From Phorcus lineatus (Eukaryota > Mollusca > Gastropoda > Trochida > Trochidae), in assembly GCA_921293015.1 (NCBI GenBank), contig OV121081.1, positions 27,903,158-27,967,157 of the forward strand: a stretch of 64,000 bases of DNA, in the 5' to 3' direction. Below, piece by piece: positions 27,601-37,992 of the stretch (within the stretch, counting starts at the first letter, position 1; each line of letters opens with the position of its first letter). Both the position numbers and the translations under genes were made by a program. The notes below the pieces were generated by a model. The model did no database searches, had not been told where the DNA came from, and saw nothing but the letters and a program-made list of their open reading frames with translations.

Positions 27601-30188
27601 ATTAATTCTTATCTCCTCCAACAAGGTTTATTTACTATCTTCCCTACCTCTCTTCTCACATGATTGTCCACAAAATGTACCATATTCTCCTACAAATAAC
27701 AATAAAATATTTTAAACTAGACGAAATACAAGGACGTTCATATGAAGCCTAAGGGGTTAAATTTAATTTGATGGAACAGGATAAGTATTGGTTTAAATAA
27801 GTTGGGTCGTGTGGAGCTGCTGATCAATTTCATGATTTCTTGTATTAAAAATGAAAATGGGAAGAATAAACTACACATATAAAGCACTACTATGCCTCCC
27901 TTAACATTTGGATCACATTATCATAGTCACGTTTTACTTTATACATCAGACTTATGTCGACCTCCCCACAACATCTCGTGTGATCACGAGTGTGAAAGTG
28001 ACGGTATAACAGCAACATGCACGTGTCGGAAGGGATACAAACTCGTAGACAGCCACAAGTGTATAGGTACGTAATCTGATCGGTAAAAGTACACTGACAG
28101 ACCAATCTAGTAAAAAGTAGGTATTTTGTTAAACGTTTGATCAAAAATCGGAAAATGGCGCGCTTCAGTTATTTCAATGTTTTATTAAAAGCGAATAGAA
28201 GGGAGAAATCAATTTGATATGGGTTGAATGGTTATCATCCTGAAAGGCGATTTGACACATATTGAAGTCAAATGAAATAATTTATCGAGTGTCTCTTGAG
28301 GTGTAGCAGAGAAATGGTGATGTTTCTACACTTTGCCACTACGCAACTGGCTTAAATGATGCCATATCGGCCTTAGACAGTGACTCTCCCACTCACCTCT
28401 TCTAATCCCGTGACAGCGGAATTTATTTGTCCTTCATACATTGTAGATACAAATGAGTGTGACGTCAAGAACGGACTGTGTCAGTATGACTGCAGCAATA
28501 CGGACGGAAGTTACAAGTGCGCATGCCCACCGGGCCTTCTCCTTTCTCTGGATAACCATAGATGCAATGGTAGGTCGCCTCAGTTCAATGAAGTTGATAT
28601 CTTTTTCAACAATGTTATGTTTTATCATTATCAATAATTTTGTCAATTTGTTTTGTAATTATGTAACTTACAAACCTTAGTATATATCAGGACTTACATT
28701 ATGCTGTATCTCTGGGCAAGACACTTCATCCATATTGCAAACAATTGTACAAAAGGGTACCTTAATACGGGTTGTACGGACCTATATCGTCTTAAGTAGC
28801 TGTCGCCAAAGTCAATTTCCTTCAGGGTTATAGTGTACTTTGTACCGCTAGTGAGCAGTTCTGGACTAGTTATTATGCTTTGAAATCATAATAATTATTA
28901 TTACCGTGCAGAGACAAATTATCATTGTTATCTGTGATCCATTCACAATAAAAAGAGATCCTATTGGACCTAATGTTTATGATCCAGGGTGTGTTAAATA
29001 ACACTAACTTAGATTATACATTTATTCTTATCCAGATATAGACGAATGTTTGGACACGCCCGCTCCCTGTGCACGAGATCAACTGTGTATCAACACGTGG
29101 GGAGACTTCTACTGCGCAGGTCCATGGTCAGACGAAGAGGAATCTTCGATTGTCGGATCTCTAACAAGTAGGTCTTTGTTAGAAAAAGCGTTGTATATAA
29201 TCTCTGCCATTAATCATTACTACTCGAAGACGAAGGGTCACGGGGGGCGGGATAGCGCAGTTGTTAGCGCGTTCGGTTTCGGATCAAGAGGTCCGTGGTT
29301 CGAATCCCGCCAGGGGCTGGGAAGTTTGTCTAAAGTAGAGAAGTGTTCTACAAGCAGTCAGGTTTGGGTACAATGCTGCACTGAATTTCAGCGCTAGTTC
29401 CAGCCGATGTTCGCAGGTTTCACCGCAATGCATAGCCACAATGATGTTGCGGGTTTTCTCCCTGCACAAATACTAGCAGGGGCGATATAAGTGAAATACT
29501 CTTGAAAATGGCGTTAAACACCAATTCACCTCACCTCACCTCACGAAGGGTCACTTCCACGGCGACTAATTGAAGAATATTCGTAAAACGCCAGTGCATC
29601 TTGATAGGCTCGTTCCATTGTTCCATATGGAATAATTGGAAATTTTGAATATATATATATATATATACATACATACATATATTGGTTCCAAATACACAGT
29701 TGAAATATTCATTATGAAATTTATTATCAAAATCTATTATGAATACAAAAAAGCATCTTTACCCATTATTTCCCATTTTAGGCTTTGTGTACCACCAAAT
29801 CTAAAAAAGATTTTTTTCCACTTCAGGTGCAATTAGCAGTATTCCTTTGGTAACACGTCACGTGATGATAGGCCTTGTGCTGTGGTTGGTCCTGCTGTCT
29901 CTCCTGATGCTAATGGCCGTCATCCTTCTCATATCAGAGCTTAACTCGAACACGGAGAAACCCACGCAGCTCAGGGGTACCCGGGCCGAGTTCTTCTACC
30001 CAACCTTCCTACCCAGGGTGAACCTGGACCGACGTCCGAGTGCTGACAAGATAGACATGGTGGACCCCGTGACACCCAGGAGGATGAGCAGAGACGAAGC
30101 TAACGTAGCTCAGGAGGAGATGTTTGCACACATCAACAGAGGAGCCGATATACACGTGGACACTGAGAGAAAGAGGTCCGACTTGTGA
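15559..30188 (+). CDS. Gene A: type I membrane protein with duplicated N-domain, collagen and EGF repeats
   Basis: Twelve coding exons: 15559-15619, 21320-21546, 22179-22413, 22931-22975, 24058-24284, 24982-25207, 26520-26656, 27000-27405, 27950-28066, 28447-28569, 29036-29167, 29827-30188. All have GT/AG introns and matching phases; total 2298 nt, 765 aa. Residues 1-20 are a hydrophobic signal peptide. Residues 21-174 and 190-340 are two copies of one unrecognised domain. Residues 341-521 are collagen Gly-X-Y. Residues 522-645 hold two full and one partial EGF modules. Residues about 658-682 form a transmembrane helix, followed by a tail of about 83 residues. The start ATG sits just after an acceptor-like site (15531-15532), so a noncoding first exon probably lies upstream. 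It should be a secreted-pathway, cell-surface protein for adhesion, matrix contact or recognition; that role is inference. No named orthologue is recognised. Confidence 0.85.
15751..16217 (+). mobile_element. piggyBac-like MITE, copy 1
   Basis: Both ends read TTAA-AGAGCCAC...GTGGCTCT-TTAA: terminal inverted repeats flush with TTAA, the target site that piggyBac elements duplicate. It is about 470 bases with no transposase. Most of it can be aligned with copy 2 (17225-17587 plus 21078-21179) in opposite orientation. It lies in intron 1 of gene A. Confidence 0.85.
16819..17050 (+). mobile_element. SINE S1 head with four tandem A-box units
   Basis: Four 52-base units (16819, 16871, 16923, 16975) each carry a tRNA A-box-like 'tagcgcagtggt' and end 'tcaggaggtccg'. 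Only the last continues into a B box, 'ggttcgaatcc', and the S1 body. The units differ at only a few bases. This is a locally amplified tRNA-derived head and not a functional tRNA, because no cloverleaf closes. Confidence 0.9.
17785..17853 (+). repeat. 69-base direct repeat, left copy
   Basis: It is identical to 20796-20864 from 'tacctatgaacaatggagag' to 'acaaagaagagggc'. The copies start 3011 bases apart. Flanks differ on both sides. Confidence 0.95.
18170..19725 (-). mobile_element. hAT-type DNA transposon, internally deleted
   Basis: The ends are inverted: CAGGGGCGTAGCTG on the left and CAGCTACGCCCCTG on the right, a 14-base perfect match of the hAT style. TGTAT directly abuts both ends, but a clean 8-base duplication is not visible. 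Inside, only the C-terminal tail of a transposase remains, on the minus strand at 18685-18867. At 1556 bases it is too short for an autonomous copy. Confidence 0.85.
18685..18867 (-). pseudogene. hAT transposase C-terminal fragment
   Basis: The 60-codon minus-strand frame contains 'MRRVKTYLRSAMGHERF', 'VDVDEVIAKFA' and 'KSRRLTFLFQK'. This matches the usual end of hAT transposases: the dimerisation region with a 'KTYLRSTM..RL' block and a final 'D(V/I)DEVI..FA..K.RR' block. The catalytic part is absent, so it cannot be active. It is read from the element and is not a host gene. Confidence 0.8.
20796..20864 (+). repeat. 69-base direct repeat, right copy
   Basis: Identical to 17785-17853. Both lie inside the 3.5-kb insertion that splits MITE copy 2, about 200 bases from each end. 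Confidence 0.95.
21320..22413 (+). CDS. Gene A N-domain, copy 1 (exons 2-3)
   Basis: Two exons (21320-21546, 22179-22413) encode about 154 residues. Landmarks are GYNIS, 'DDGLTTVILEGLPL', 'VTGYYVNM', 'CPIKFQIW', 'DKLGF' and 'DSSCV', with a Tyr/Phe-rich C-terminal strand. The alternating hydrophobic pattern suggests a beta-sandwich. Several N-glycosylation sequons (NIS, NFT, NAS, NGS) fit an extracellular domain. The exon 3 donor is taken as GTAAGT after 22413 and not the earlier gtaaaa, because only that keeps exon 4 open. Confidence 0.8.
22931..22975 (+). CDS. Gene A exon 4: linker mini-exon
   Basis: A 45-nt phase 1-1 exon encodes YGISESQAFVIAGET and joins the two N-domains. It has an acceptor 'taatttccag' and a perfect GTAAGT donor. 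Being a multiple of three with equal phases, it could be skipped without a frameshift. Confidence 0.7.
23564..23825 (+). mobile_element. SINE S1, 5'-truncated copy in intron 4
   Basis: It begins at 'cccgccaggggctcgg', the end of the tRNA-like head, and runs through the body to the cacctcacct tail. It matches the full copy at 29242-29542 by eye. Confidence 0.85.
24058..25207 (+). CDS. Gene A N-domain, copy 2 (exons 5-6)
   Basis: Exons 24058-24284 and 24982-25207 encode about 151 residues with the same landmarks as copy 1: GYNVS, 'GRATILLEGL', VTGFHV, 'CPIKLQIW', 'DKLGF' and 'EDSSCV'. The split point and phases match (2 nt lead-in, phase 0 in the middle, phase 1 at the end), and both first halves are exactly 227 nt. 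This shows duplication of a two-exon cassette. The family is not recognised. Confidence 0.85.
25250..25411 (+). mobile_element. SINE S1, 3' fragment in intron 6
   Basis: It matches the S1 tail half from 'agttccag' through 'tgcgggctttctccctgca' to 'cacctcat'. It begins only about 40 bases after the exon 6 donor. Confidence 0.75.
25850..26400. repeat. Dispersed repeat rich in 'atatatcc(c)gat', partner at 42540-42800
   Basis: The part at about 26130-26330 ('gtttgtctaatcactgtaat', 'atcgggatata', 'aatatcctgatatattg', 'cgatgcact.gtatcgc') is also found at 42540-42800. The left part has 'gtgcatcg' and 'gatatatcccgat', which echo the right part in inverted form, so the whole may be a nonautonomous DNA transposon. 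The ORF at 25857-26108 lies in it and is not a gene. Confidence 0.6.
26520..27405 (+). CDS. Gene A collagen region (exons 7-8)
   Basis: Exons 26520-26656 and 27000-27405 encode a near-continuous run of about 54 Gly-X-Y triplets (about 13 and 41). Exon 7 starts with a short hydrophobic lead 'EVVLLLPGPRG'. There is one break, GESPRG, near the middle of exon 8. The exon 7 end and exon 8 start are in phase 0 with triplets in register. GPP, GEP and GIP triplets are few, so the helix would be modest in stability. By homology with other collagens this segment should trimerise the ectodomain. Confidence 0.93.
27950..28569 (+). CDS. Gene A EGF modules 1 and 2 (exons 9-10)
   Basis: Each is a single phase 1-1 exon. 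Exon 9 (27950-28066) has six cysteines in EGF order, ending 'CRKGYKLVDSHKC'. Exon 10 (28447-28569) starts with the calcium-binding signature 'DTNECDVKNGLC' and also has six cysteines, with 'CPPGLLLSLDNHRC' at the end. One EGF per exon is the usual animal arrangement. Confidence 0.92.
28702..28806 (+). mobile_element. SINE S2 partial copy in intron 10
   Basis: It shares 'gggcaagacacttcatcca', 'taccttaatacggg', 'tacgga' and 'agtagctg' with the minus-strand element at 13380-13605. The tRNA-like head is absent. Confidence 0.65.
29036..29167 (+). CDS. Gene A exon 11: shortened EGF and acidic stalk
   Basis: It starts with DIDEC, the calcium-binding EGF signature, but has only four cysteines (C..C..C..C) before 'GPWSDEEESSIVGS'. 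The last EGF loop is missing and is replaced by an acidic juxtamembrane stretch. The acceptor 'cttatccag' and donor gtaggt are good, so the loss looks real and not a model error. Confidence 0.85.
29230..29554 (+). mobile_element. SINE S1, full-length with target duplication
   Basis: A tRNA-like head (A box 'tagcgcagttgt', B box 'ggttcgaatcc') is followed by the S1 body and a (CACCT)n tail. It is flanked by a perfect 12-base direct repeat, 'acgaagggtcac' (29230-29241 and 29543-29554). The intact duplication suggests a fairly recent insertion in intron 11 of gene A, about 60 bases after exon 11. Confidence 0.93.
29827..30188 (+). CDS. Gene A exon 12: transmembrane segment and cytoplasmic tail
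   Basis: After a short lead the exon encodes a hydrophobic helix of about 23 residues (from 'MIGLVLWLVLLSLL'), then about 83 mostly polar residues with 'RGTRAEFFYPTFLPR', Ser/Thr-Pro sites and a basic C-terminus, ending TGA at 30186-30188. Orientation is type I (N-terminus outside). Tyrosine and Arg-Arg-X-Ser sites could be phosphorylated; no known docking motif is certain. Confidence 0.9.
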
Positions 30189-31450
30189 CAGGAATGGATA
30201 GTGACTTGAGATGGTCTCATGAATGATCTTGCTATGTTCTGTGATTAAGGAAATTGTTTTTGTCTTCTGTGGGAAGCTCTGCTTGTTTGTGCTTGAGAGG
30301 GTCCGACTTTTGGACGTGGCGACAAAGGAGGGAAGTCTTATTGTTGTTACCAAGGGATAAAACCCTGCTCAATCAGCGTATTTGATAACGTAGAGCTCCT
30401 TTTAATACCCTGGGCCCAGATTCCTGAAGCTCTCTTAGTGATAAGATAGTCGTAAGTACCTTAAATTAACACAGCCTTAAGACAATCTTGGCAATCTTTG
30501 ATTGAGGCAATTTGGCTGAATTGTCATTTGAGGATCGTATGTAAGGTAAGGGCACAGGCGCTTTAAAATCTTTATCGTTAAAATCTTTTACGGAAATGGT
30601 TACCTCTGACCCTGTGTGTCTTCACTCGAGTCCCATTTGTGGATTAAACAAACTAAAATGATTGTTTTCTTACCTAATTGGAAAGCATTTCGAAAGTTGA
30701 GACTTAGGGTAGCGAGGTGTCCTTAAAACAGCGGCAGACATAAGCAAATGAGTGAGAAATTTGTGATTGATTTGGCTTGCGAACATAATAGCAAAATTAG
30801 AAGTCAGTCAATGTCCGTGCAAGCAATGGTAAGGATTAGAGCATATCTCCTTACTGTACATGCAACTCATCCGACTTTAAATACCCGTAAACTATGGTCC
30901 CCCATTTACTTTTAGAGGTTATAATCGAAATGGGTTGTATGTCTAATCTTCACATGGAAATGATATTCGTTCAGATTCATTTTGTCTTGCATGTCTTCAA
31001 AAATATACATACGATTCTCACTTATTTGATACATTCAAACATGGCCAAAACACTGAATCTAAGGAATTCGTTTTGACCGGATCATGTCAGGGGAATGTTA
31101 CCAAGTATTTATATTTGTACTGTATTACTTGTACTGTTTTTGGTACAAATTCTTGGAGGGTTGCAACTAAACTATTGGCACTTAGCCACATAGCAAGATC
31201 CTACAATGATTAGACATAAGGAACATCGTCAGACCAAGTTAAGAGACTATCGAGCTCATATCCCATTAACGGGAGTATTTGTTTTATATACAATAGTTGG
31301 TCCATCGAACAGGAATGACTTTAATCGGCGTATAGGTTATTTCCTGCTAAAACGTCGCCCTAAAATAATATTTTTACCATATTTGAATAAAAATGAGAAA
31401 ATGAGACTAACATTGTGATGAAACTTTATTAACAACAATAAAAGCACTGA
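30189..31450 (+). other. Probable 3' UTR of gene A
   Basis: AATAAA signals occur at 31386-31391 and 31437-31442. No splice or coding signal is seen between the stop and these. A repeat segment with 'ctgggcccagattcctgaag' and 'aagatagtcgtaagtacc' lies at about 30408-30500 and looks like the end of a dispersed DNA element. Confidence 0.45.
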
Positions 31451-34400
31451 AACGCCACCGTAGCATGTGAGAGAAAAAATTGAAAATCAGATGTACAAAT
31501 AAGCTATGTAATATGCATTGTAACCATTATTTATTAATAAATATTACCCATTATTGAAAGGAAGATATATAAATTCAATATTTATAATTGAGAAAAAAAA
31601 ATCTTCCTTATTCAAACAAAATAATTCATTTTGAAAACGTTTTCTCATTTTTCGTTTCACAATTGCATACCTATCTTCTAGCTCAAACACCAATGCACCG
31701 ATTCCACAACGTCAGGCTGATTCTGTCCGGTTGTGAGTTTAATCTTAAAAGAAACACCTGAAGCTGGTGACCATAAGTGTGTTTCTCTGTGTAAGATAAT
31801 AACTTTACGAAAATTGGAATTAGTCACCATTTCTTGGCAAGCGTTTTGGATTGAATTATTTTTGTGAAGGGATAATTTTTGCACTACAATTACAAGGGAC
31901 ATATGTGTAATGCCAGGGGCATTGGGTCAGTGATAGAAATTTGAGATTTTCTTGTTTATGCAATTAACTGTTATTTGAACACGTTTTCGACGAACTTTTG
32001 TGAAACATAGAAAATATAGGTTAACAATATGCTGTACCTTGCATATTTTATAGGACAATCTAGAAATTTGAGTTTTTGCAAAATTCCCTACCAAATGTGT
32101 TCCTGTATTAATATCTTTCAGTATGTGATAGGAATTTGGTTTTTCTTTCTAAAAACATTGTAACTTTTGGATGAACGATGCTTGAACAAGTCAAACTTAA
32201 GTCAACACCATTTTCCATCAAATTAGCACTATATTTGAAAGTATTTAAACAACTTGTGTTAAGCAATAGTAAAAATTAGAAATTGTTGCTAAAACTATGG
32301 AAATGTCAATAGTTAATAAGTAAAAAGCTGAGTTAGACATACTGTTGATCGGGCATGAGCTTGTCCGAATGTTCTAAATGAACCAACAAAAGTACCATAG
32401 TTGGGAAGCGATGGAAATTCGCACTTTCACTCCATTTTTAAGTAATTGCATTACATACATGCAAAACTGCTATACGTAAGATTACTTAACGTTATAGTAT
32501 TTCATCCTCCTGATGATGGTGACTAGAGATAACATCAGTTACATTACAATGTCTATTAAATCTAACGAAATTGAACCACCAGAAAACCTTTTCGTGAATT
32601 AAAATTTTTCTGAGTTCATGAAAGATTTTGATGAAAGACACTATTATAGAGAACTTGTTGCTGAATCTTTAACTCGTCCCATCTTACGATTGGAGGCAAT
32701 GGTCCATCACCTTACATATAGTCCGTGTTAAACACATGCATGTTATATGTGGAAGGGTGTGATTACAGCATGCACACTGGGCTGGCCAGATGGATATCTC
32801 TTTTGCTGAATAGGTAGTGTCTGACGCTCACCCAGATGTCCAAGTTTCAAATCTCAATTGGGATATTCTGAAAAATGTCAAAATAATTTACTAATACAAG
32901 TAAATCAGCATCTACTTCACGATTGAATATCCGTTTATTACAAATCAGAATAAAAAAGAAATTAACTGTTAAACAAAACAACGCTGGTCAACGTCGGATT
33001 AGCTCAACTTGAAACGCTTACCATGACAAACTACGTATGATACTAAATTTTTCTTTCGTATTGTATTCATTACATGACTTGACTTCATTAGAGTTTGTTC
33101 ATAGAGCACAAGTTAAATTGTTAAGCTGGATTCAATTTGGGTGAAAGCGATTTTTATGCTTTTGCTTTGATTCATTTCCGCGTGTGAATAATAAAATTCA
33201 AAACTCATTACCATTTAAATACATTTTCCATGAAACTCGTGAAGTGTATGAACTCGCTTTTGCTCGTAAAGTACCAAACCACTCACTCGTGTTATAAAAC
33301 AGGACGTCATTAAGTATTTTCTATTTCTAAACGATTGATAGTTCTCTAACGAACGTTGAATTAGATATATGTGAAGAATGATATTGGAAATATTCAATTC
33401 TCCATTCAGCCTGGAAAGCAAACACAGAAGCCGCTATGGTTAATCATTTTATTTCCCACAGTGATGATGATAAATTCAAAAGCTGCCACATAACTAGCTC
33501 AACTGTTTACAACTATCAATATTTTTCCATTTTGTGCAAAGCCGATCATAGATTATATAATACTTTTACCCGACTTTGACCGTAATATGTTTTTCTATTG
33601 TAAGGAATAAAACGTATTTTTCTGTTTCAAAGGAAGGTAATTTAGTGCCTTTATTAACATTTTTTACCTTAGACAAACCGTTTATACTTACAAGATCTTT
33701 TACAGCTTAACCAAAGAAATAAAGAAGTGACACTACAAAAGTAATAATTTATTATTTCATTGACGGAATTGTCTGAAAACTTCAAAAGGAAACAGCACGA
33801 ATGCAATTCTTATCTACAACCACCCTTCTTGAAACTAGTGATATCACAAAGATGTAATATTTTATTAATGATGATTGATTGATGGCTTCTTAACAAAATA
33901 TATCTTATTATATTTATTTTGAAGGACCTATAAAGGAAACTGCAAGCATTAAACTCTCGCACTGACACTCACACACACACACACCCCACACAAATTTCTT
34001 TGAAATCCATCGTTCATCTTACCTTTAATGCAGTGAGAAAATGTCGACTCTGAAGTTTATCTTCTGATTGTGTATATCATGGAACAGGCGTTTACCGTCT
34101 AAGTGTATTCTGTTATTGATCAGCTGTTGTGAATAAAAAAGAATATATTGACATATGTTCAAAAGGTGTAATAAATAACATAATAGTCCAAAATTAGATG
34201 ATGGATGAATTCATGTTTGTTTGAAAACATGACAAGAGAAAAGAATTCTATACTTGATTATAACTCCTTTTACTATTCTACTAGTTTCTATGTAAAAAAA
34301 AATTTCCTGGGCGTGTAAATGAAAATGTAAAAGTGCAACTTTTAAAATGAATTTAAAGAATTCCATTGTGGATATATAGTATAACATATATCTCCATTTA

Positions 34401-34518
34401 ACTTTCTGTACACCATTTGGATTAATGAAATTCATATGCCATCGGACACCCATCATAACTTAATAGTATATAGTATATCCTCGGTTACCCATGGCTAAAT
34501 GTTCCGATGCGCTTCATT
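31451..34518. other. Intergenic DNA between convergent genes A and B
   Basis: AT-rich, no gene seen. A short (AC)n run lies at about 33968-33982. TTTATT (AATAAA on the minus strand) occurs at 33913-33918 and 33861-33866 and could be gene B polyadenylation signals. Confidence 0.45.
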
Positions 34519-36284
34519 TTATAACCTCTGGGACTTTTCACCAGGTATATCTGTTCTAGAATCACCCATCCCTGACAGAAAAAAGCAAATGAAAATGCTT
34601 CAATTTGGCCAGCGACCCTTCCTACAGATGTGTTTCAAGTTACTCTAGCCTTGGAAACTTTCAGCTCTTAGCACACTTTTTTTTACACAGGCAATCAGGA
34701 GGGAAGGTTTTATTTCAAATATTAAGTTCGGAACATATTTAGTCCTGAGTGACCGAGGTTTTAAGGGTATGGCAATGTAAACGACCTTAATGGCGGACTT
34801 TCCTCGACTATGCCACGTCACGGCAGCCATACCAAACGTGAAGTAGGACCAACGCCCTGGAAATTGAATATTCAATGTTCATATTACAACAAGTATATAC
34901 CCTATACTTTCTTGATTACATCGGATCCTTGCCCATTAGTACGCGATAAATCATATTGAATTTTACATACATATAAGTTACATGTTTGAAGCAGTAATCT
35001 GTTTCCACTTGACGGTAAGTACGTTTCTGAAGTAATGACAACTGCAAAAATCATGACATTTAATGAAATTGAAATTGTTATATTCTTCCTAAATTTTATA
35101 AACTTTTAGTGTACAAATAGTTATTGAATTTTTTATTTCGTATTTGATGTCAAAATGATTTACATGATATGATATCACTGATATCAATCGATCAATTTCA
35201 ACAGGTGGTATCTTACCTTGTGTGACAACTAAAGACACAAACTTTTGGAACCAATGGACTATCACGTCTAAAAAACAAAAACAAAAATCAATTATAAGTT
35301 TTAAAATTGTAAGAGGTCCACGTAACACACATGTGTGTTTTAGTAATTGCTTTTGTTGTGTGGTATGTTTTATCTAATTATCTTATTAAATATTGAAGAT
35401 AGGCTCCGGAATTTTTTTTTCTCTTTCAGTCAATATTCGAGTCACGTTTCCATAACAACGGTAACAAATTCATATGTATATTTTGCCAATAATGGCACAT
35501 TGAGGGAATATTTTTAGAATGGTGCATTAATCACTAATGTTGAATTTTGCATGCGTATTTCAAGCTATTCATGTATGCATCATACAAAAGGACTTCTGTC
35601 ATTGAGTGATCATGGATATAAAGTTTGTATATAATTCCATCCCATTAAAGGCAGCTCTGGAAAATCTGGTTGACATCGTGTATTAAGTTCGTTGAAGCTA
35701 GCATGATTACTTTAGGACATATACTCCAGGCATAATTGTGTGACAGACCGTCGTTGTATAGACGTATAGACGTATAGAAAACAATGCTTTACTTCACCAC
35801 CTAAGCTGAAGGGCCCTTGTAAAATTTAATTGGGAAAAACATGGTTCTATGTATCAATTTCAATGATTTTCAAATTTTTATATTTTTGGATTATAACATG
35901 ATAATAGATAACATTTGTGAGAAAACAGTAACTCGTAAAACTCTAAATGAAATATGACGTCATTTAAACTTTAAATATGAATGAACTTACTTCTTGAGCT
36001 CTTGAAATCAATAATTCGGGCTACTGCATGTAACGCAGAGTCTCGCAACCCTGCAAGAATAACATTGGAATTAAAATGAGTCTCTCGAAGTTTGGCTAGA
36101 AAGTTGAACATCTTAGGGCATGACAATGTTATTTGCATTTGATGCTGATGATAGAAGGTTGAATATAAAGGCTAATCATGGCATCTTTCTATCACCCCTT
36201 TTTCCCCGATTTGTCTCTCATGATCGCACTTAAGCTCTACACCCAAGATGTTTTACCTCCATTGATTGAATTAAATATGATACG

Positions 36285-36366
<82 letters not shown>

Positions 36367-37952
36367 CTCTCTCTCGCTCTCTCTCTCGCTCTCGCTCTCG
36401 CTCTCGCTCTCTCTCGCTCTCTCTCTCGCTCGCTCTCGCTCTCGCTCTCGCTCTCTCTCTCGCTCGCTCTCGCTCTCGCTCTCGCTCTCTCTCGCTCTCA
36501 ATCGTAATAACAAAACCTCACCTCCTAACAAGGTCAATACAACTTCTTTCACTGTGTGGAATGCCCCTTCGCCAAACTCTTCTGATGTCAATATTTCAAT
36601 ATCAAGAACATCAAGCATTGTTTTCACAAAGGCAGGGTCAGTCTCTGGTTAAAATAATCAACATCAAAGTTGAAACGTAGTAAAATTAGTAGATTATTTA
36701 CGTAACGTATAAGACATATAGTAAAAGGTTTAACAATAAGGCCATTCACAATCAACTGTATCATATTATGGTCATCACAATATCTGAAATCGTTCACATG
36801 GTATGATATATGATCAAGTAACATCATGGACACCGGGTATTATCTACCCTTTATTAAAGATACGCAGCTTTTCACGATTTTTTGTTAATAGAATCGAACG
36901 TTTAAGTAATACATCATTCAAAATTTAATTATAAAATGTATACGATGACAATGCGTATTGCCCCCGTACCTGCAAATGGTTCTTCTTTGGGGTCTGTTGC
37001 TAACCTCTCTTGGTCAGGTAGTGCCAAGGAAAGGTTAATCAATTCGTCCTTGTCTTAAGAAATTGATTTGCAGATTAGTGAATAATTTATAATATTCAAA
37101 TAGGCTCGCCTCATAGTGTTATCACTAGCTATTTATATCTACATATATCTGCTATTCCCTAAATGTACATTAACGGTGTTTTGATAAAAAAGGAATTGTA
37201 GAATATGAGTTCAGAATAAGTTGATAAACAAGTTCAGGACTAAATTAGGCTGTTAGCGATCCAAGCAATTTTCTTTTTAAGTCACCAAGGGACCCAACGT
37301 CCGCATTGAATTGTGTTCTGCAGTCCCTTTAATTTGTTTCTTACAGACAGATCAATTTTATTTAAAAAAATTACCGATGTGTCGGTTCAAAGGGGCCACG
37401 TTTCGCTTATCGAAAATACATATTCCTCACTTTTAAAGTTGAATTAAAAATAAAAATCAAATATATTTTGGGGGAAAATAATGCAAAAATCTAACCGCTG
37501 ATTGCTGGGGGTTCCATATGAATTTTCTTTGCTTTTTTCACCGCTTCTGATTTGGTCTTGATTTGCATACAATAGAAATATGTCAGCAGTTCTCTCAAAA
37601 TTCTCTCTGATTTGTTCCTAATGCCGCATGAAATATGAAAATTGAAATATAAAATACGATATGACAAAAAATAATATATATACATATGTGTGTGTGTGTA
37701 TGTATGTGTGTGTAACTGCATTAAATGGCCTGATGAAGCACGTAGAGAAAATGACTGCAGAAAACGTTTGACAAACAATTCAAATGATTGTTTAAAGAAC
37801 TACAATGACGACCTTTTCCTGTCAGTTTCAACTTTATACCATTATTATGTTAAATTTATTGCAACATCATAACGTCGTAACTGTTTTAGTAAATCTTCCT
37901 GAAGATGAAACATGTTGGAGTAATGCTAGCTATGTGTCATTTCTAATCTTTA

Positions 37953-37992
<40 letters not shown>

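Noticed and set aside
36178..36627. Long ORFs on both strands (Leu/Ser and Arg/Glu runs)
   Set aside because: They are read-through of the CT/GA microsatellite; only the minus part 36522-36644 is a real gene B exon.
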